Part shown: positions 40,301-52,500 of the stretch, in pieces | Layout: each line of letters begins with the position of its first letter | Position numbering within the stretch: position 1 is the first letter of the stretch | Source: Aptenodytes patagonicus | Lineage: Eukaryota; Chordata; Aves; Sphenisciformes; Spheniscidae | Assembly: GCF_965638725.1 (NCBI RefSeq) | Contig: NC_134962.1 | Span: 1,061,501 to 1,125,500, forward strand | DNA length: 64,000 nt | Direction of reading: 5' to 3' | Made by a program: the position numbers and the translations under genes | The notes under the pieces: generated by a model | Database searches by the model: none | Told to the model about the DNA's origin: nothing | The model's input: only the letters and a program-made list of their open reading frames with translations

Positions 40301-42180
40301 CTCCCTTATTGCACCTTCTCTTGCAAGTCAGCTGCTGCAAGAATTACTGTTTCTTAAAATTCCTATAAAACTGTGGGATTAATGAAACAGTAACTTGCTT
40401 AGAATTACGCATTGCTGCAATGTGTGGCAAAGCTGGAGACCCAAAACGCGAGCTCTCCCGTAAAAAACTTGTTAATGATCTGTGACAGAATGAAGCATTT
40501 TTTGTGCTACAGCTTGTGAAAAGATGTATCATCACATTTTATCGTGCTGATTGCTTAAGATCCTACAAGATCAGCACACAAGAACAATGAAACAACTCAT
40601 TAATATTGAAATATTTAATTAATGGTGGAAATGTCAACTTCTGTCTAGAAGTAGTTTATTTTAAAATCTTCCAATCTAAACACAAATCACTATCCTGGAA
40701 ACTTCTTGTGAAATATCCTTCCGTATTGAGAAACCCTCTATTCTCCCCACAGCCTAAATAAATTGCTTTCAAAAAGTATGACAAGGAAGAATTCTACCTT
40801 GATTTTAGCACTCAACATCTCTGTTGCTTCCTTCTCTCGCCTCAGGTCCTCCATTTTCTTCTCCTTCTCTTTCAGCAGTCTCATCTTTTCTTCTGCTACC
40901 AGGCTGTGATCCTCAACTATAGCTTTCTTCTCAATCTCCAGCTTTTCTTGTTGCTCCCTCCAATAGTCATCTTTGTCATCTCCTTCATCCTCACCCTCTT
41001 CAGTGTCCTCCTCCTCTTCCCCACCATCTCTCCTCCTTTCCCTCCTCTTTCTTTTGCCAATAGACCGTTTTTCCAACTGTGCCTTGAGCCGAGCAATCTC
41101 TTCCTGGAATTCTCGTAGCAGAGCATCCTTAGGATCCTCATTCACTCGCGGCTTGTTCTTGATGTTTTTGGCACGGTTGGCATACCTCAGTGTTGTCAGA
41201 GTCTCCTCTACGTTGTAAGAGGCAGGGCCTATATTGGCCACCATCACAGTTTTGGCATTGCCACCTAACGAGTCTTGAAGTAACCTAGTCAGCTTTGAGT
41301 CCCGGTATGGAATGTGCGTGCTTTTGCCATCTACTAGGGCAGAGATAACGTTGCCCAAAGCTGAGAGAGAGAGATTGATTTTAGTAGCTTCCTTTAACCT
41401 TTCCCCCTGTGCTCCAGTCTTAGCTTGCCGCTCGCTGCCTGCAAGGTCTACCAGGTTGAGTTTTCCAACTCGGATGTGATTCTCTCCATCAAGTCCTAAC
41501 TCGCTGCATTCGATAGTGATCACAAAAATGGCATGAGATCGAGAGCTGTGTTCATTCATGTTGGTGGCACCAACCGAGCGGTTTTGGTTTCCCACGTTCA
41601 TGACGTGCTCTATCTCTTTGACGCTTTTCGTAACAAAGGAGGACAAATCCTTAACATACACACCTGTGTCTGGTCTCTCCTTTAACTCCAGCCGCTTGGA
41701 CTGATCCTTTGATAACAAGTCTCTGATTTCTTCTTGGTATATTTCCAAATAAGAAGCTCTAACTAGATATTGCTGATTTTGAGATCTAGAGATGTGGGTG
41801 AAGATGTGATCGAATGAATTGGGGATGACCCCTCTTTTTTCAGGATCACCACGCACCCCTTCCATCGTATATGTTTTCCCTGTCCCAGTCTGCCCATACG
41901 CAAAGATTGTCCCATTAAACCCTTGCAGAACAGAGTCCACAAGAGGTCTGAAGGTCTCATCGTAGAGTTCAACCTGTTTGGAATTCCAGTCATACACAGC
42001 ATCAAAGGTGAAAGTTTTAGGCAGTTCATGAGATGTTCCCCGCGGATTCTTCACCGAGACCTGCCCTAACTTGACATCCACGTTAACAACTTTTTCATAC
42101 GAAGCTGTCTTCTCTTTGCTATTCATCGGCCGGCATCGTACCACCACCCTAACAGACTCAGAGCTCTTTAACTTAGACAT
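37240..42180 (-). CDS. KIF3B: KIF3B, kinesin-2 motor subunit (complete)
   Basis: Coding exons 5' to 3': 42180-40798 (with 56 nt of 5'UTR to 42236), 40112-40213, 39353-39475, 39123-39241, 38778-38891, 37989-38094, 37601-37779 and 37240-37333. Phases close, giving 739 aa (human 747). The motor domain (about 9-340) has the P-loop GQTGTGKT (96-103), switch I NEHSSRSH (209-216) and switch [10 protein letters not shown] (243-250). The neck has a basic run followed by an acidic run (about 376-405), known in this family to pair with opposite charges in KIF3A. A coiled coil follows, then a small globular tail ending SRGLVPK. It works as a KIF3A/KIF3B/KAP3 heterotrimer, a plus-end motor for intraflagellar and vesicle transport. 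The start Met is the human-like [12 protein letters not shown]. The Gly/Ser stretch near the C-terminus is shorter than in human. Confidence 0.97.
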
Positions 42181-42236
42181 GACAGCAGGTCTGTGGCTGG
42201 CGTGATCTGATCGATGGATGATCCCGTGCCAGCAAC
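40798..42236 (-). CDS. KIF3B: KIF3B exon 2 (start codon, whole motor domain)
   Basis: The acceptor CCGTTTTAG precedes 56 nt of 5'UTR, then the ATG at 42180-42178 with G at -3. One uninterrupted exon encodes residues 1-461, covering the entire motor, neck and first part of the stalk. It ends SAKIK before GTAGAA. Upstream in-frame codons are intron and UTR rather than an N-terminal extension. Confidence 0.96.
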
Positions 42237-45200
42237 CTAAAACGGAAACAAAGGAGGAATACGTCAAGGCGGTTTTCTACAGGTGACAATTTTTCACAAA
42301 GCCAAAGATTCAACTCATCTATTCAAACAGCATTTTGTATTCATGAAGTTGCGAGGGATTTTGAAGAATATAAATAACGTACAACACGAAAACTTTAAAA
42401 AGGCCTGAACTGAGACAGTATTATTTTACCAAAACCTGTCCATCGAACAGTATCATTTCTACAAGCTCTGCTGCAAAAAATCTTCATCAAATCACAGCTT
42501 TACAGTTGGTAGAGATCCTTTTCTTGACCCTTAAAAATCATAATGCTTTTTAAACTATTTATAAAAATAATATGATATTTTGCCATTGATTTTCTTTGCA
42601 GTCAGGCTGTTTTAAATCTCGTATTTTGAAAATCTAGTACAGACTTGCTCTCTCCGTATTGCTCAGGCTCTTGAAAGGGAATCAGTCAGGTGCTTTGATT
42701 AAGTGCTTCACTCACCTACCAAATTTCAAGAGAGATCGTAAATTATAAATACGGTATTTTCAGAGTTGCCTCTTCTTATGCCTCCTATGTATTTGCAAAA
42801 CCTTCTCATATTTTTGAGACATTTATATTACAATCCCCTCACATGTGATGTGATGTGTCACCAGAACCATCCTGCCACAGAAGGTTTAAAACTTATGCCT
42901 GGCTTTTCTTAAATGACAGCAGTTCCCTGGAATGCCACCCAAACACTTTTTTCCTCTTGTGCGTTACACTTGTAAAGTCACTTTCTAGAAGCCTCCTTAC
43001 AGAATAATAGATCTTTAATTGGGCTGCAGCAGCTGCGAGGATTCAAGATAAAATCATTAAATAGTTTGTCCATTTCCAGGCATCACATCCCCTGAATATT
43101 CTGCATTTCCACACTTGGGAAAACTGATGTTACCCTTCTGTCAAGAATCAAGTGAAAATAATTGTTACACGAAAGTTTTCACACAGTCTTGCAATCCAGC
43201 TCACTACAAAGGAAATCATTAAAGCAGCCAAATGTAGCACAGTTTTCCAACGCATGCAAATATGGTAAAACAAACCAGTAAGGGGAGTGAATTACCCCAG
43301 TGAGGTGGGCTCTGAAATCAGGGGGCAACAAAGAGGACTATTTCCACCACCTAATTGCAGCGAGGCGAGGCTGCGTGCTGCCGTAGGATGCCTGTGTTGT
43401 GCCCCCACCGAGGGCACTGCTGCAGCCCTGTAAATTCAGGACCTTCACACCCCAACATTGAAAGTCACTTCTGGTCCTGCGCTCGCCCTGGGGGGGGGAG
43501 CACCCAGGCGAAGCACAGCCACTCCCCCCGACGCCAGACGGCCGCTCTCAGCATGCCCGCGGCCCCAGAACTCCCTGTCTTTCTGTTCCACTTCCAAACG
43601 TCCCGGTCAATGTTGATCTTGCATTTGCAGTTTTTGCACAAGTATCGTCAGCGCACTTAAGCAGAGAGCAGCATTCCCCGCTGGCGTTCAGCAGGGAGCA
43701 GAAGGGAAAGCTATAAAGGTGGAGCAATCTACATTATGCCTCGTCTAACGCTCAAGCAACCAGAGGACATCAGGGTGTGAAGCGGACACCTGCAAGGATT
43801 TGCCCTTCTCAGGCTTCTGAAGGTGAGTTTAAGCTCCTTTCACATCACTTCTTATAAAAATTTCATAAAGCACTCAGTCCTTTGAGCCCACCCTCCTCTT
43901 TCTGTAACGTGACTGCCCGCTGTGAAAGGATCCTGCAAACTACTGCGAGTGTCTTCCTCAGCTAGAACTTGCACACCTGTTTTTACGGGGAAACTGAAGG
44001 CAACCGTACTTGCTTTAGATATTTCAAGCACAACTCTTCACGCAGATCTATGCTATTATTTTTTCTTTTGGCAATATACGTTTACCGGGATTTCCCAAAA
44101 AAGCCAGCTCTGCCCAAGCACACTAACCTACTGAAACACACACCACGCTCCTGCTCTGGTGTTCCAACTGAGTCAGGTTTACAAGATTCAGCATCAATCT
44201 AAACTCACGTTGCATAAACCCAGTTCACAGATCCCGAGTCCTTCATGACTCTGGGTAGAGAGCAAGAAACGCGCTGTTGCATCCCCCAGTCATTAGCACA
44301 ATGAGCTGCCATTTAAAACGGAACAAAAAGACTGTGTTACTGCTAAAGCGACAGCCTTACGCGGAAGATCTAAACGGCACAGCTTGTGGAATGCCATGCC
44401 ATGTCTAAGAAACTTTTTTTTCAAAAATATCTTTCAGGAAGAGCTCTGAGATCCTTCTGCCAATTGGAACGAAATGTAAAACTAATACACACTGGAAAGC
44501 CCAGGTAGCGCTGGCACGCGTTCCGTCTGGCCTCCTCAGGACGCTCTCGCTGTTCCACTACCAGCTGGACCTGCAGCAACCCATGGACTTTGGCTGACTG
44601 TTTTTTACTCAGTGATTGTATGTCTCAGGAGAGCTTCTCAAACAAGGTGACGGAGAACTTCAGGAGCAGAGCTAGAGGACTGAGAAAGGAAGCAGAACAT
44701 TTCTAGCCCAAAATCCAGACTGTCAATCTGCACTACAAAGAATAACACAAGAGTAACAAATAAACAGGTTTAAGAATTGTAGGGAAACCTCAATATGGCT
44801 CTTGGAATTTCCTTGGTTTCGTGAGGGGAAACTCCTTGTCCTCGCTACTCCCAGGAAGGCACGTGGTAGCTACCAGGAGGAAGATGAGGAACGTGCATCG
44901 AATTGACCAAACTGGACAATCATCCAGAAGAAGCACTTTCCAACCTGCACAGTGAATTCAAACTACTGCAGGAATTTTGGATTACTACTGAATAAAAACA
45001 TTTCCCTCCTAACTGACAACTCCAAATAAAGATGACCTTGCTGTCTGGCCCACGAGGAACACGTATTCTAGAATATCAATAGAGAAAGAACATGTGAAAT
45101 GGGGACAAGTCTTGCAGAAGCATAAAAAGCAACTCTCCCTCTAATCATCATGAGTATTTGTACATACAAATACACGCTTCTCCCTCCACACCTTCCTGAG

Positions 45201-46945
45201 ATACTCCGATAGTTCAAGTTCACAGGAGACAATTTTTTCAGACAAGTTCACATAACAACCGATGCTTCATTTATCTGCATTATTACGGTGAATGTTCACA
45301 TCGGCAAGTACTGAAATTAGGCATGAATTCTGAAAGGCAGAGCCTTGATTTATTTTATATAATTAATATCCAAAATACTATTTCGATGAGAAGTTCCGCT
45401 TTGTAAGTGATGCTGACTAACATTAAATGATCAGAATTAAGTTAATCTTCGCACAGACTGCTTCTTTACAAGAGCATACGCTGCCGGCCGCAGGCTCACC
45501 TGGAGGTCAAGAGTGAAATATCCGGCATGTCCCCTCTGCGACAGCTTTGGCAGAGACATGCATTCAACAAAAACTATGTTGCATATTTGCTGTTCCTCTG
45601 GGCGTATCTCACCAACGTGAGCTTGACAATCTTTTGACACCTTTCCCCATTTCAATTGCAAGTCTCTTTTTATAGCCACAAACAACATTTTTTTACCCCT
45701 GCGTTGGGCTGTTTTCATAACAACCTATCGCGAACCATCTCCAGTTATTTTAGCTACTGCTGTGAAGTTTACTGGAAGTGTAACAAATGACATTTCTTCT
45801 CAGGCTTACCCAAGCGCTTGACTGGAGAATAAAACCAATTAGTTGGCAGTGTTTGTATTCCCCAGAAACTCCACGGCAACGTTTGAGCCGCCCGGAGCGG
45901 CCAGACAGGGATGGCCAGAAGAGCTGGGAAGGCCACCATGCCACCCGCTCTTCCCCTACCGGGAGGGGGCTTCGTTCATGAAATTAGTTCAGCCTAAAGC
46001 GACCTGGGCCAGGTCCTGAGAGTCAAGGTCGAGGTTGAGACGAATGCATCTGAAGCTGTGCTCCGGATGACCAAGAGGGAAGGGTGGGCAGAAATCAAAG
46101 CATTTTTGTTTATTTCAGTCAACACAAGGTTGTGCCTGAAAAAAGAAGCGACGCCACAACCTGAAGGTAAGCTCTGGTAACCACTTCTGGTCAGGAACTT
46201 TCAGGAGTCGGGACCCGAGGGCTCGGCCGGCCGTGCCCAAGGGTCACTGCACTCTGACCGGGCGCGTACCACTGATCCCTTCTGCCTCCGGCAGGCTGAA
46301 GTCCTGAGGCCTCTCCGCTTCCTGGCTTAGGTTTAAAGATCTCAGGAAGATTTTCTTGGTACACTGCCTAAACCCTCCCCTCACGTCTCTCTGCACATCC
46401 CCAGGTACCGCTTAAAAAAAATGCCATCGCTTTCTTGCAGTTTAAATCTTTCAAATATTTGTGGGTCCGTAACGTCTTGGCTCAGTCGCTTGCGTCTTTT
46501 GCTCCTTCATAAGCCGGTCGCCTCGTCCGCTGTTGCTCCCTTCTCACCTCCCTGCCAAACGCACCGCGGACCGAACAGGACATCCCTGGTGCCGCTGCTG
46601 GAGCTGGGCCGGCCTGGGCCACCTCTGCCACGGCGGGCCTTCTGCTGCCGGGGCGCTGGGCACCCCGGTTTCACACAGTGCCCGTGGTCACCCCCGCCAC
46701 CTCCGTCCGCCTCAGCACGGCGCCCCACGGGCGTCCCCCTCCCCCAGGGAGGCAGCGGGTGCGGGACCCCCGCTCCAGCCGGGACCCCGAGTTCATTTCT
46801 GGTTATGGCTTCGCCCCCGCGTTGCCCGCCGCCCTCGCAGCTGCGACACCGGGTGCAGCGGGAAAGGGGTCCCGGAGGCACCTGGACGCCCAGCTCGAGG
46901 GACGGGGACAGCGGGCCGCGCCCGAGGGGGGAGCGGCGACGGGGG

Positions 46946-46969
46946 GACGACGACGACGACGACGACGAC
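46946..46969. repeat. (GAC)8 microsatellite
   Basis: Eight perfect GAC units near the intron side of the KIF3B CpG island. Confidence 0.9.
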
Positions 46970-46992
46970 ACCCGCCCGCGGGGGGACCCCCG

Positions 46993-47028
46993 CCCAAACG
47001 GGGCCACCCGCCCAAACGGGGCCACCCG
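46993..47028. repeat. 18-bp tandem duplication
   Basis: The unit CCCAAACGGGGCCACCCG occurs twice without change, immediately adjacent. Confidence 0.85.
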
Positions 47029-47325
47029 CCCGCGGCCTCGCCGCAGGCAGCCTGGCAGCGGGCAGGGCCTGCCGCCTCCCTCGCTCGCTGCCCCCGCCGA
47101 CACCCCGGCAGGCGAGGCCGTGCCCAGGCGTGCAAACGGGGGCGGCCAGAGGGGAAGCGGGTGCCCCGGGCTGTCACGCCCGCGCGGCGGGGGCGGTGGG
47201 TTCGGCCCTCGGGTTCAGCGCCCCGGGCCGCGGCGGCTCCTCGGGGCGGGCCCCCGCCGCACAGGCGCGGGCGGCGGGGCCCACGCACAGGCGGGCCGGG
47301 CCGGGCCGGGCCGGGCCGGACTCAC

Positions 47326-47480
47326 CTGCGCCGTCACCATGGAGCCGAGCGGCCGCCTCCTCCCGCGGCACCGGAAGCGGCAGGACGGCCCCACCCCCCG
47401 CCCGACGCACTTCCTTGGCAACGCGCGCGCCCGCCCCCACGCCGGCACTTCCGTAGCGACCGGCCGCGGCGGCGCCGCCT
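47326..47480 (-). other. KIF3B: Probable KIF3B noncoding exon 1
   Basis: A strong donor on the minus strand (GGCGCAG followed by GTGAGTCC, boundary at 47326) lies in the CpG island upstream of coding exon 2, which itself starts with 5'UTR. The 5' end is a guess. If transcription starts above 47340, the exon contains an ATG (47340-47338) that opens an upstream ORF reaching past the main start codon. Confidence 0.55.
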
Positions 47481-47774
47481 CCCGCCGCCGGCGGGGCCCG
47501 GATGGAGCCGGGACAAAGGGACCGGCCCCGCCGCACCGGGCGAGGCCTGAGGGCAGCGCCGCCCCGGCCCGGGTGCACCTCGCGCTCCCCGGACCCCAAA
47601 AGTCCCGTTTTTCACCCCAGCCGGAGCCCGGCAAGGGCCGGGGAGCGCCGTGCCGCTGCTCGGCCGCACCCGGGGCGGGCCGGCCCGGCCGGGGGGGGCC
47701 GGGAAGGTGCCCGCTTCACGGGACGCCGAGCCGCGAGCACAGCAACGGAGGAAGGGAGTTCAGGTCAATACGAG

Positions 47775-49513
47775 TGAATACAAAATCAAGTGTTTATTAT
47801 TACAAAAAAAAAAATCCCTTTTTTAAAGAAAAAAAAACCCAACACGAAACCCATTTTCTCTTAATACACTGTCTTCCCAATGCTGTCTGGAAAGGCTGCC
47901 CTTGCCCCGTGGCGAGGCAAGGCAGCCCTGACGGCATCATCCAGGATAGTGGGGTGAAATCCAGGCACCCAGCTCCCCTGGGCCCGCGCCGGGGCGCGGC
48001 CGGAGGCCCTCGAACCACCCAAGCCCACGGATTTCTGGAAGCCAGCACTGAGGAAACAAGAGACGAGCCTTTGCCGCCCCGGCCCTTGGGGCACCTCCTC
48101 GTTCAGCCCTCTTTTGCTCGCTCCCTTGAGCCTTCAAACCCCGTCAAAGCTCAGGAACGTTTCCAAGGAGGGAAAAAAAGACCCAGCACCAAAAAGACAT
48201 TTAGAGCTAAACCCCAGTAAACGCTCAGCATCATTTGGACCATAGTAGTGCGCTAGAGGCAGCCGGAGCCGGTACCACGGCTTCCCCTAAGTGGCATTTT
48301 TAAAAAAGAAATAGTAAGTTCTGCAATTTTCTCTCTTTGTCCAGAGACTGAGTAAAGTCGCAGGAGTATCAAAAGGCGTTGGTCAAGTTGAGTCTCACCA
48401 CGTCGGGATTATCGGTGTTCCCAGCACTAAACTGCGCTGGGCCAAACGAAGGGGTTTGGGGCTGCCGTTTCACCGTCAGCGAGCACTTTCCACCGTTACC
48501 TCCACCGGGAACTACCCCCCCAGACAAGGGTTCTGCTGTCAGAGGGGTTCTTCGACAAAGTACAAAAACAAACAAGAAAACAGGAGCCATTAACACAGAC
48601 CTAGGTACGACGTACACCAACCCCACTACGGCTACTTTAAAAGTCTTAGCTCAAAACCAGTTTCGTTGCTACCGCAGACCTCCACCTGACATCGACAGCT
48701 ACAAAGCTACAAGCCCTACGTCTCCAACTCTCGACTGGCTATGAAAGGTCTCTCCTCTGTGTCCCTGCAAACGCCTTCTCCCCAGTTCCACACAGAGACG
48801 GGCAGAACAGGCAGCTGCCACATTAAAACATGTCCCCGCTGCGCTGCGCTAGCACCGCTGAAGAGATCCAGGCGCCCCCCAGCACCGCTGCGGAGCGGGT
48901 ATGAAATCTCTTTTGACAGGGGAATGGAAACGGAGGCACTGAGGTGACACGAGTCTAGTAAGGCAACAGCGGTACCCGGTAAAACCCAGAGCTGATTTCC
49001 AGTCCTGAGTTTTACCTTGCACTCCCTTTCCAGGGACCGTGACGCTCCCGACAATACTTTGCACTTAAAAAGAAAAGAACTTACGGTCAGTTTTGGACAA
49101 GAAGCTTCACAACATCTCCAGGTAAAATTTAAACTTAAACAGGAAAAAAAAAAAATGGAGAAGAGGAAATCTGAGGAGCTGCTTCATCACGATTGCTGGC
49201 GAACCCCAAATAGTGAGAACGGAGAGCTATAGAAACTACACCTTAAAATCTTAAAAACTATATATAGTTTATAGTTTCCTATAAACTACACGATTTAAAA
49301 TTTCTTTTCTGTCTGACCTCACACCGGAAATGCAGGAGAAGTCAGACAGAACAGTCTAGAAGCGACTGTGAGGAGTACCGCAGGGCTGAAGCGGGTCTGC
49401 GGCAGCCTGGCAGTGTGCTCCGCAGGCAGGAGAACGCCGTTAGCACCGAGTGGTCCCTCGGCAAGGTACCAAGCTCAGAGCCCTGAGAACTACGGAGCCT
49501 GTTCCTCTTTTGG
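47775..49513 (-). other. POFUT1: POFUT1 3'UTR
   Basis: Sequence from the POFUT1 stop to the poly(A) signal, with A/T-rich runs near 47.8 kb and 49.25 kb. No coding signal was recognised. Confidence 0.65.
47793..47798 (-). terminator. POFUT1: POFUT1 poly(A) signal
   Basis: TTTATT on the plus strand, AATAAA on the transcribed strand, just before the KIF3B CpG island. It gives a 3'UTR of about 1.7 kb. Confidence 0.65.
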
Positions 49514-52500
49514 TCAGAATTCATCCCGTAATCTTGGCGGGTGGTCCATGCCAAAAAACGAAGAGGGTTTTCCATGCACGTCGCGCTCTCTTTTCACAAA
49601 GGCGGTAAACGAAGAGACACAGTTCCCGATAAAGTGATCGGACTGGCCAAGAACATACAAATCAATCTGAGGCACTTCTGGCTGCAGGCTAACAACCTTG
49701 ATCTGCAGGGAAACAAGGAAAGCAAGTGAATCCAGTCATCTATTATTACAACCCAAATACCTCGGCATAATATTAGAAATGGGAATATACGACAGAAAGA
49801 GAGTGGGTTCTGTCTTAAGTTGCCCTATAACTCATTTATAAATAGATAAATGTCAAAAACATTTTGAAAAATGACTTAGGTTTATTTAATTGAAGTCTTT
49901 TGCAAGGAGAAATTTACTACCATGCAGGATAATGCTCCTCAACCTCTAGGAAAGCAAGAGTTTTACAGTATAATTTTTATCGCTATGAGCAAAATTCACT
50001 TTGAGATGTCAATATTTGTCTGTGAATAACATGTCACACAACTGCCTGCCCGCTGTCCGTGGCAGCAACAGGCCAGAATCCAAGGAGGGTTTTTATTAAA
50101 GCAGTCCTGCCAGAACGGGTTTCGGAAAGACTTACCTTTCCTTGGAAGAACTGCTGTATTTCCGTCGTGTAGGGCTCGGAATCAGTAGCGATATAAACGG
50201 ATTTAGCTTCTGTCTTTTTCACCCAGAGCTTGAGAGCACGCTTGATCTCTTTGAGGTCTGGCAGGCACATGTCCATGGTAAGAGGGACCGCAGCGCTTCG
50301 GTCGTAGCCCACGCACTGAGGTGAAGCCATGAAGTGCGGCCCGGCTGTCCCGTCCTTTAACATATTGCAAGCATTTTTCTATTGGAAGAAGGAAAGAGAA
50401 AATATCACGGCTGAACGGCAAGCGTGAGAAAAACACTACCACGTCCCCCACCTCCGCCAGCAGCGTTACAGCCTCTTTGAAAGAGGAATCCCAACGGCAT
50501 TGCGAACACGGAGCGAGTTACCGAATGCCAGCGGGGTTCGGGCTGCCACCCCCGAAGCACAGCTCCTCTTCGGGCAGCTTCTTCCACAGAGCGTCAGCCA
50601 CCAGTCTATAGCACCCAGCCTCACACAGGAACCATACCCAATCTGAGCCGATCCTCAGATGAATTCCTACGTAGGGCCTGACCAGCAGAGAGTGAATATA
50701 GGCTTCTCCTTTCTTCACCATTTCATCAGCCCACACGATATACTTATGGAGGGGTCGGTGCTCCTCTAAGACGGGGAACTGGGCCGGAGCTCCAGGTAAG
50801 GCGAGTACCGGGTGCTCAGATGGTGAAAACCTACGGAAAAAACCCAGCAGACCGAAACGTAACACAACCTTGCATGCATCACCTCGCTCAGAGACTACTG
50901 TGAAGGGTAGAATGGAAACTATGAACACCCTGAAACACGCAGCACCTATTGCTCCAAATTTACCCAAGATGAGTTTTAACTATTTTGCCAACAGAACACT
51001 GAAGCAAAACTCAGGTACCGCGTTTTACCTCAGGCCTGGTAACAAGTGAATCAGCATTATTTGACAGACAAAAGGCAAGAAACTCATAAGCGTAGCAACG
51101 AGAGGTTACGTTTTCACCCCAGACTAGAGCAACTCTGTCACCCAAACTTACTGATAGGACTAAAGAGGCTCTGAAAACAGGAGGTAACCAGCAAAATGCA
51201 GTTCACGATCGGCAACCGAGAACCAAATTCTCTCTGAAGAATAATTGCATATGTAATCAATAAATACTGTAACTAAATATTACTGGCTCAGAAATCAATC
51301 AGCCTAACAGAGTTCACACCTAATACTGCCCACAGGAGGAGGGTGCTCAGCGAACATTTAATGGGAAAAGCATTAAGATTTTTAATTATATCGCTAAGTA
51401 ACCACTTCGATCTCTTCCCCCAAAACGCAAAGGCTTTACACAGTGACTAGCACAACTGTTTTCATGAGTCGCTCTAAATGCCTACAGTGGCATGCCAGCA
51501 CTTTTCCATCTTCTTCCTACCTTTGGATCCAATGGTCCTTGTACGCAGAACTGAAGGAAATTCCCTTGAAGAGCTCAGACTTATCAAAATTCACTTGGAA
51601 CTGGTCCCAGAAGGGACCAAATGGATTTCCATCCTGCAAAGGGAAGACAAGTGTTCGTGCGGTGCATACGCAGAGCCTGAAAGGCAGGCTTCGGAAGATC
51701 CTGGGGTGCCGAGTTGAAGAGTCTCTCTCTTACAGGAAGAAAGCAGACCGAACGTAACAGCCTGTTTGTCACCGATCAGCTCCACGGGAAGGAGAGAGGG
51801 AAACACGTTAAAGAAAGAGGGAAACACGTTAAAGAGACTTAACTGAGAACTCGTGCAAAGGCTGTCTTAAAAGAGCAAGGACACCACAGCTCTCAGACTT
51901 GGATTTAAAAGAGGTTGCTTTAAAACCAGCTGGACAACTATACCACAGAAGGGAAACGGGCAGAGGCCAGTAGGAGATGAGCTACAGATCTGTTCTCCTT
52001 ACGGTCAAAATCAAGTCTGAAGTGATAAAACCTACTTACACGAACCATCTTCCCGAACCCCAAGGACTTGCTGACAAAGAAAAGCACGAAGGCGCAGCAA
52101 GCCTCGCAGGTAAGCAGCGAAAGGAATGCCACACGGGCAGATTTGGGGTGGATAACTCCTAAGTTAGCAAATCAACGGCGACCTGAGTCAGTCTCTGCAA
52201 CAGCAGCAGAATTAACCTGCGCCCGGGCCGGCGGGGATGCGGGAGGAACTCACCTTCATGGGACAAGAGCTTTTGTCGGCGCTTCTCTGAGCCGCCGCTT
52301 CGAAGCAGTAAGCCACTCGCTTGCCAGGAGGCCAGTGAACCGGCGCCAGCTTCTCCATGAAGTCCTCCAAGCTGATGACGCGGTGGTACTGCAGGAGCGG
52401 CTCCAGCCTGAAGTGCTCGGCGTAGGGAACGTGCAGCTGGGGACGGCAGGGACCGCCTCACTCACGGGGCGGCGGTACACGAGGCCCCGGGGCGCGAAGC

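Larger units (their letters stand above)
42237..47325 (-). other. KIF3B intron 1 (5.1 kb)
   Basis: AT-rich in its downstream 4 kb, then GC-rich toward the promoter. No exon, RNA gene or interspersed repeat recognised. Minus-strand frames such as 45437-45718 lack recognisable similarity. Confidence 0.6.
46500..47760. promoter_or_regulatory. KIF3B: KIF3B CpG-island promoter
   Basis: CG-dense island around the presumed KIF3B exon 1. It holds a (GAC)8 repeat (46946-46969), an 18-bp tandem duplication (46993-47028), five GGG runs spaced by CC (47293-47315), an ETS-type CCGGAAGCGG (47371-47380) and an RFX X-box half-site CCTTGGCAAC (47413-47422). An open frame of about 600 codons spans the island on the plus strand but is a GC-content artefact. 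Confidence 0.75.

Noticed and set aside
46421-48220. Plus-strand open frame of 599 codons across the KIF3B CpG island
   Set aside because: It runs antisense to KIF3B exon 1 in sequence with very few stop codons because of CG content. The translation is Pro/Arg/Gly low complexity with no recognisable domain, and it crosses the POFUT1 poly(A) region.
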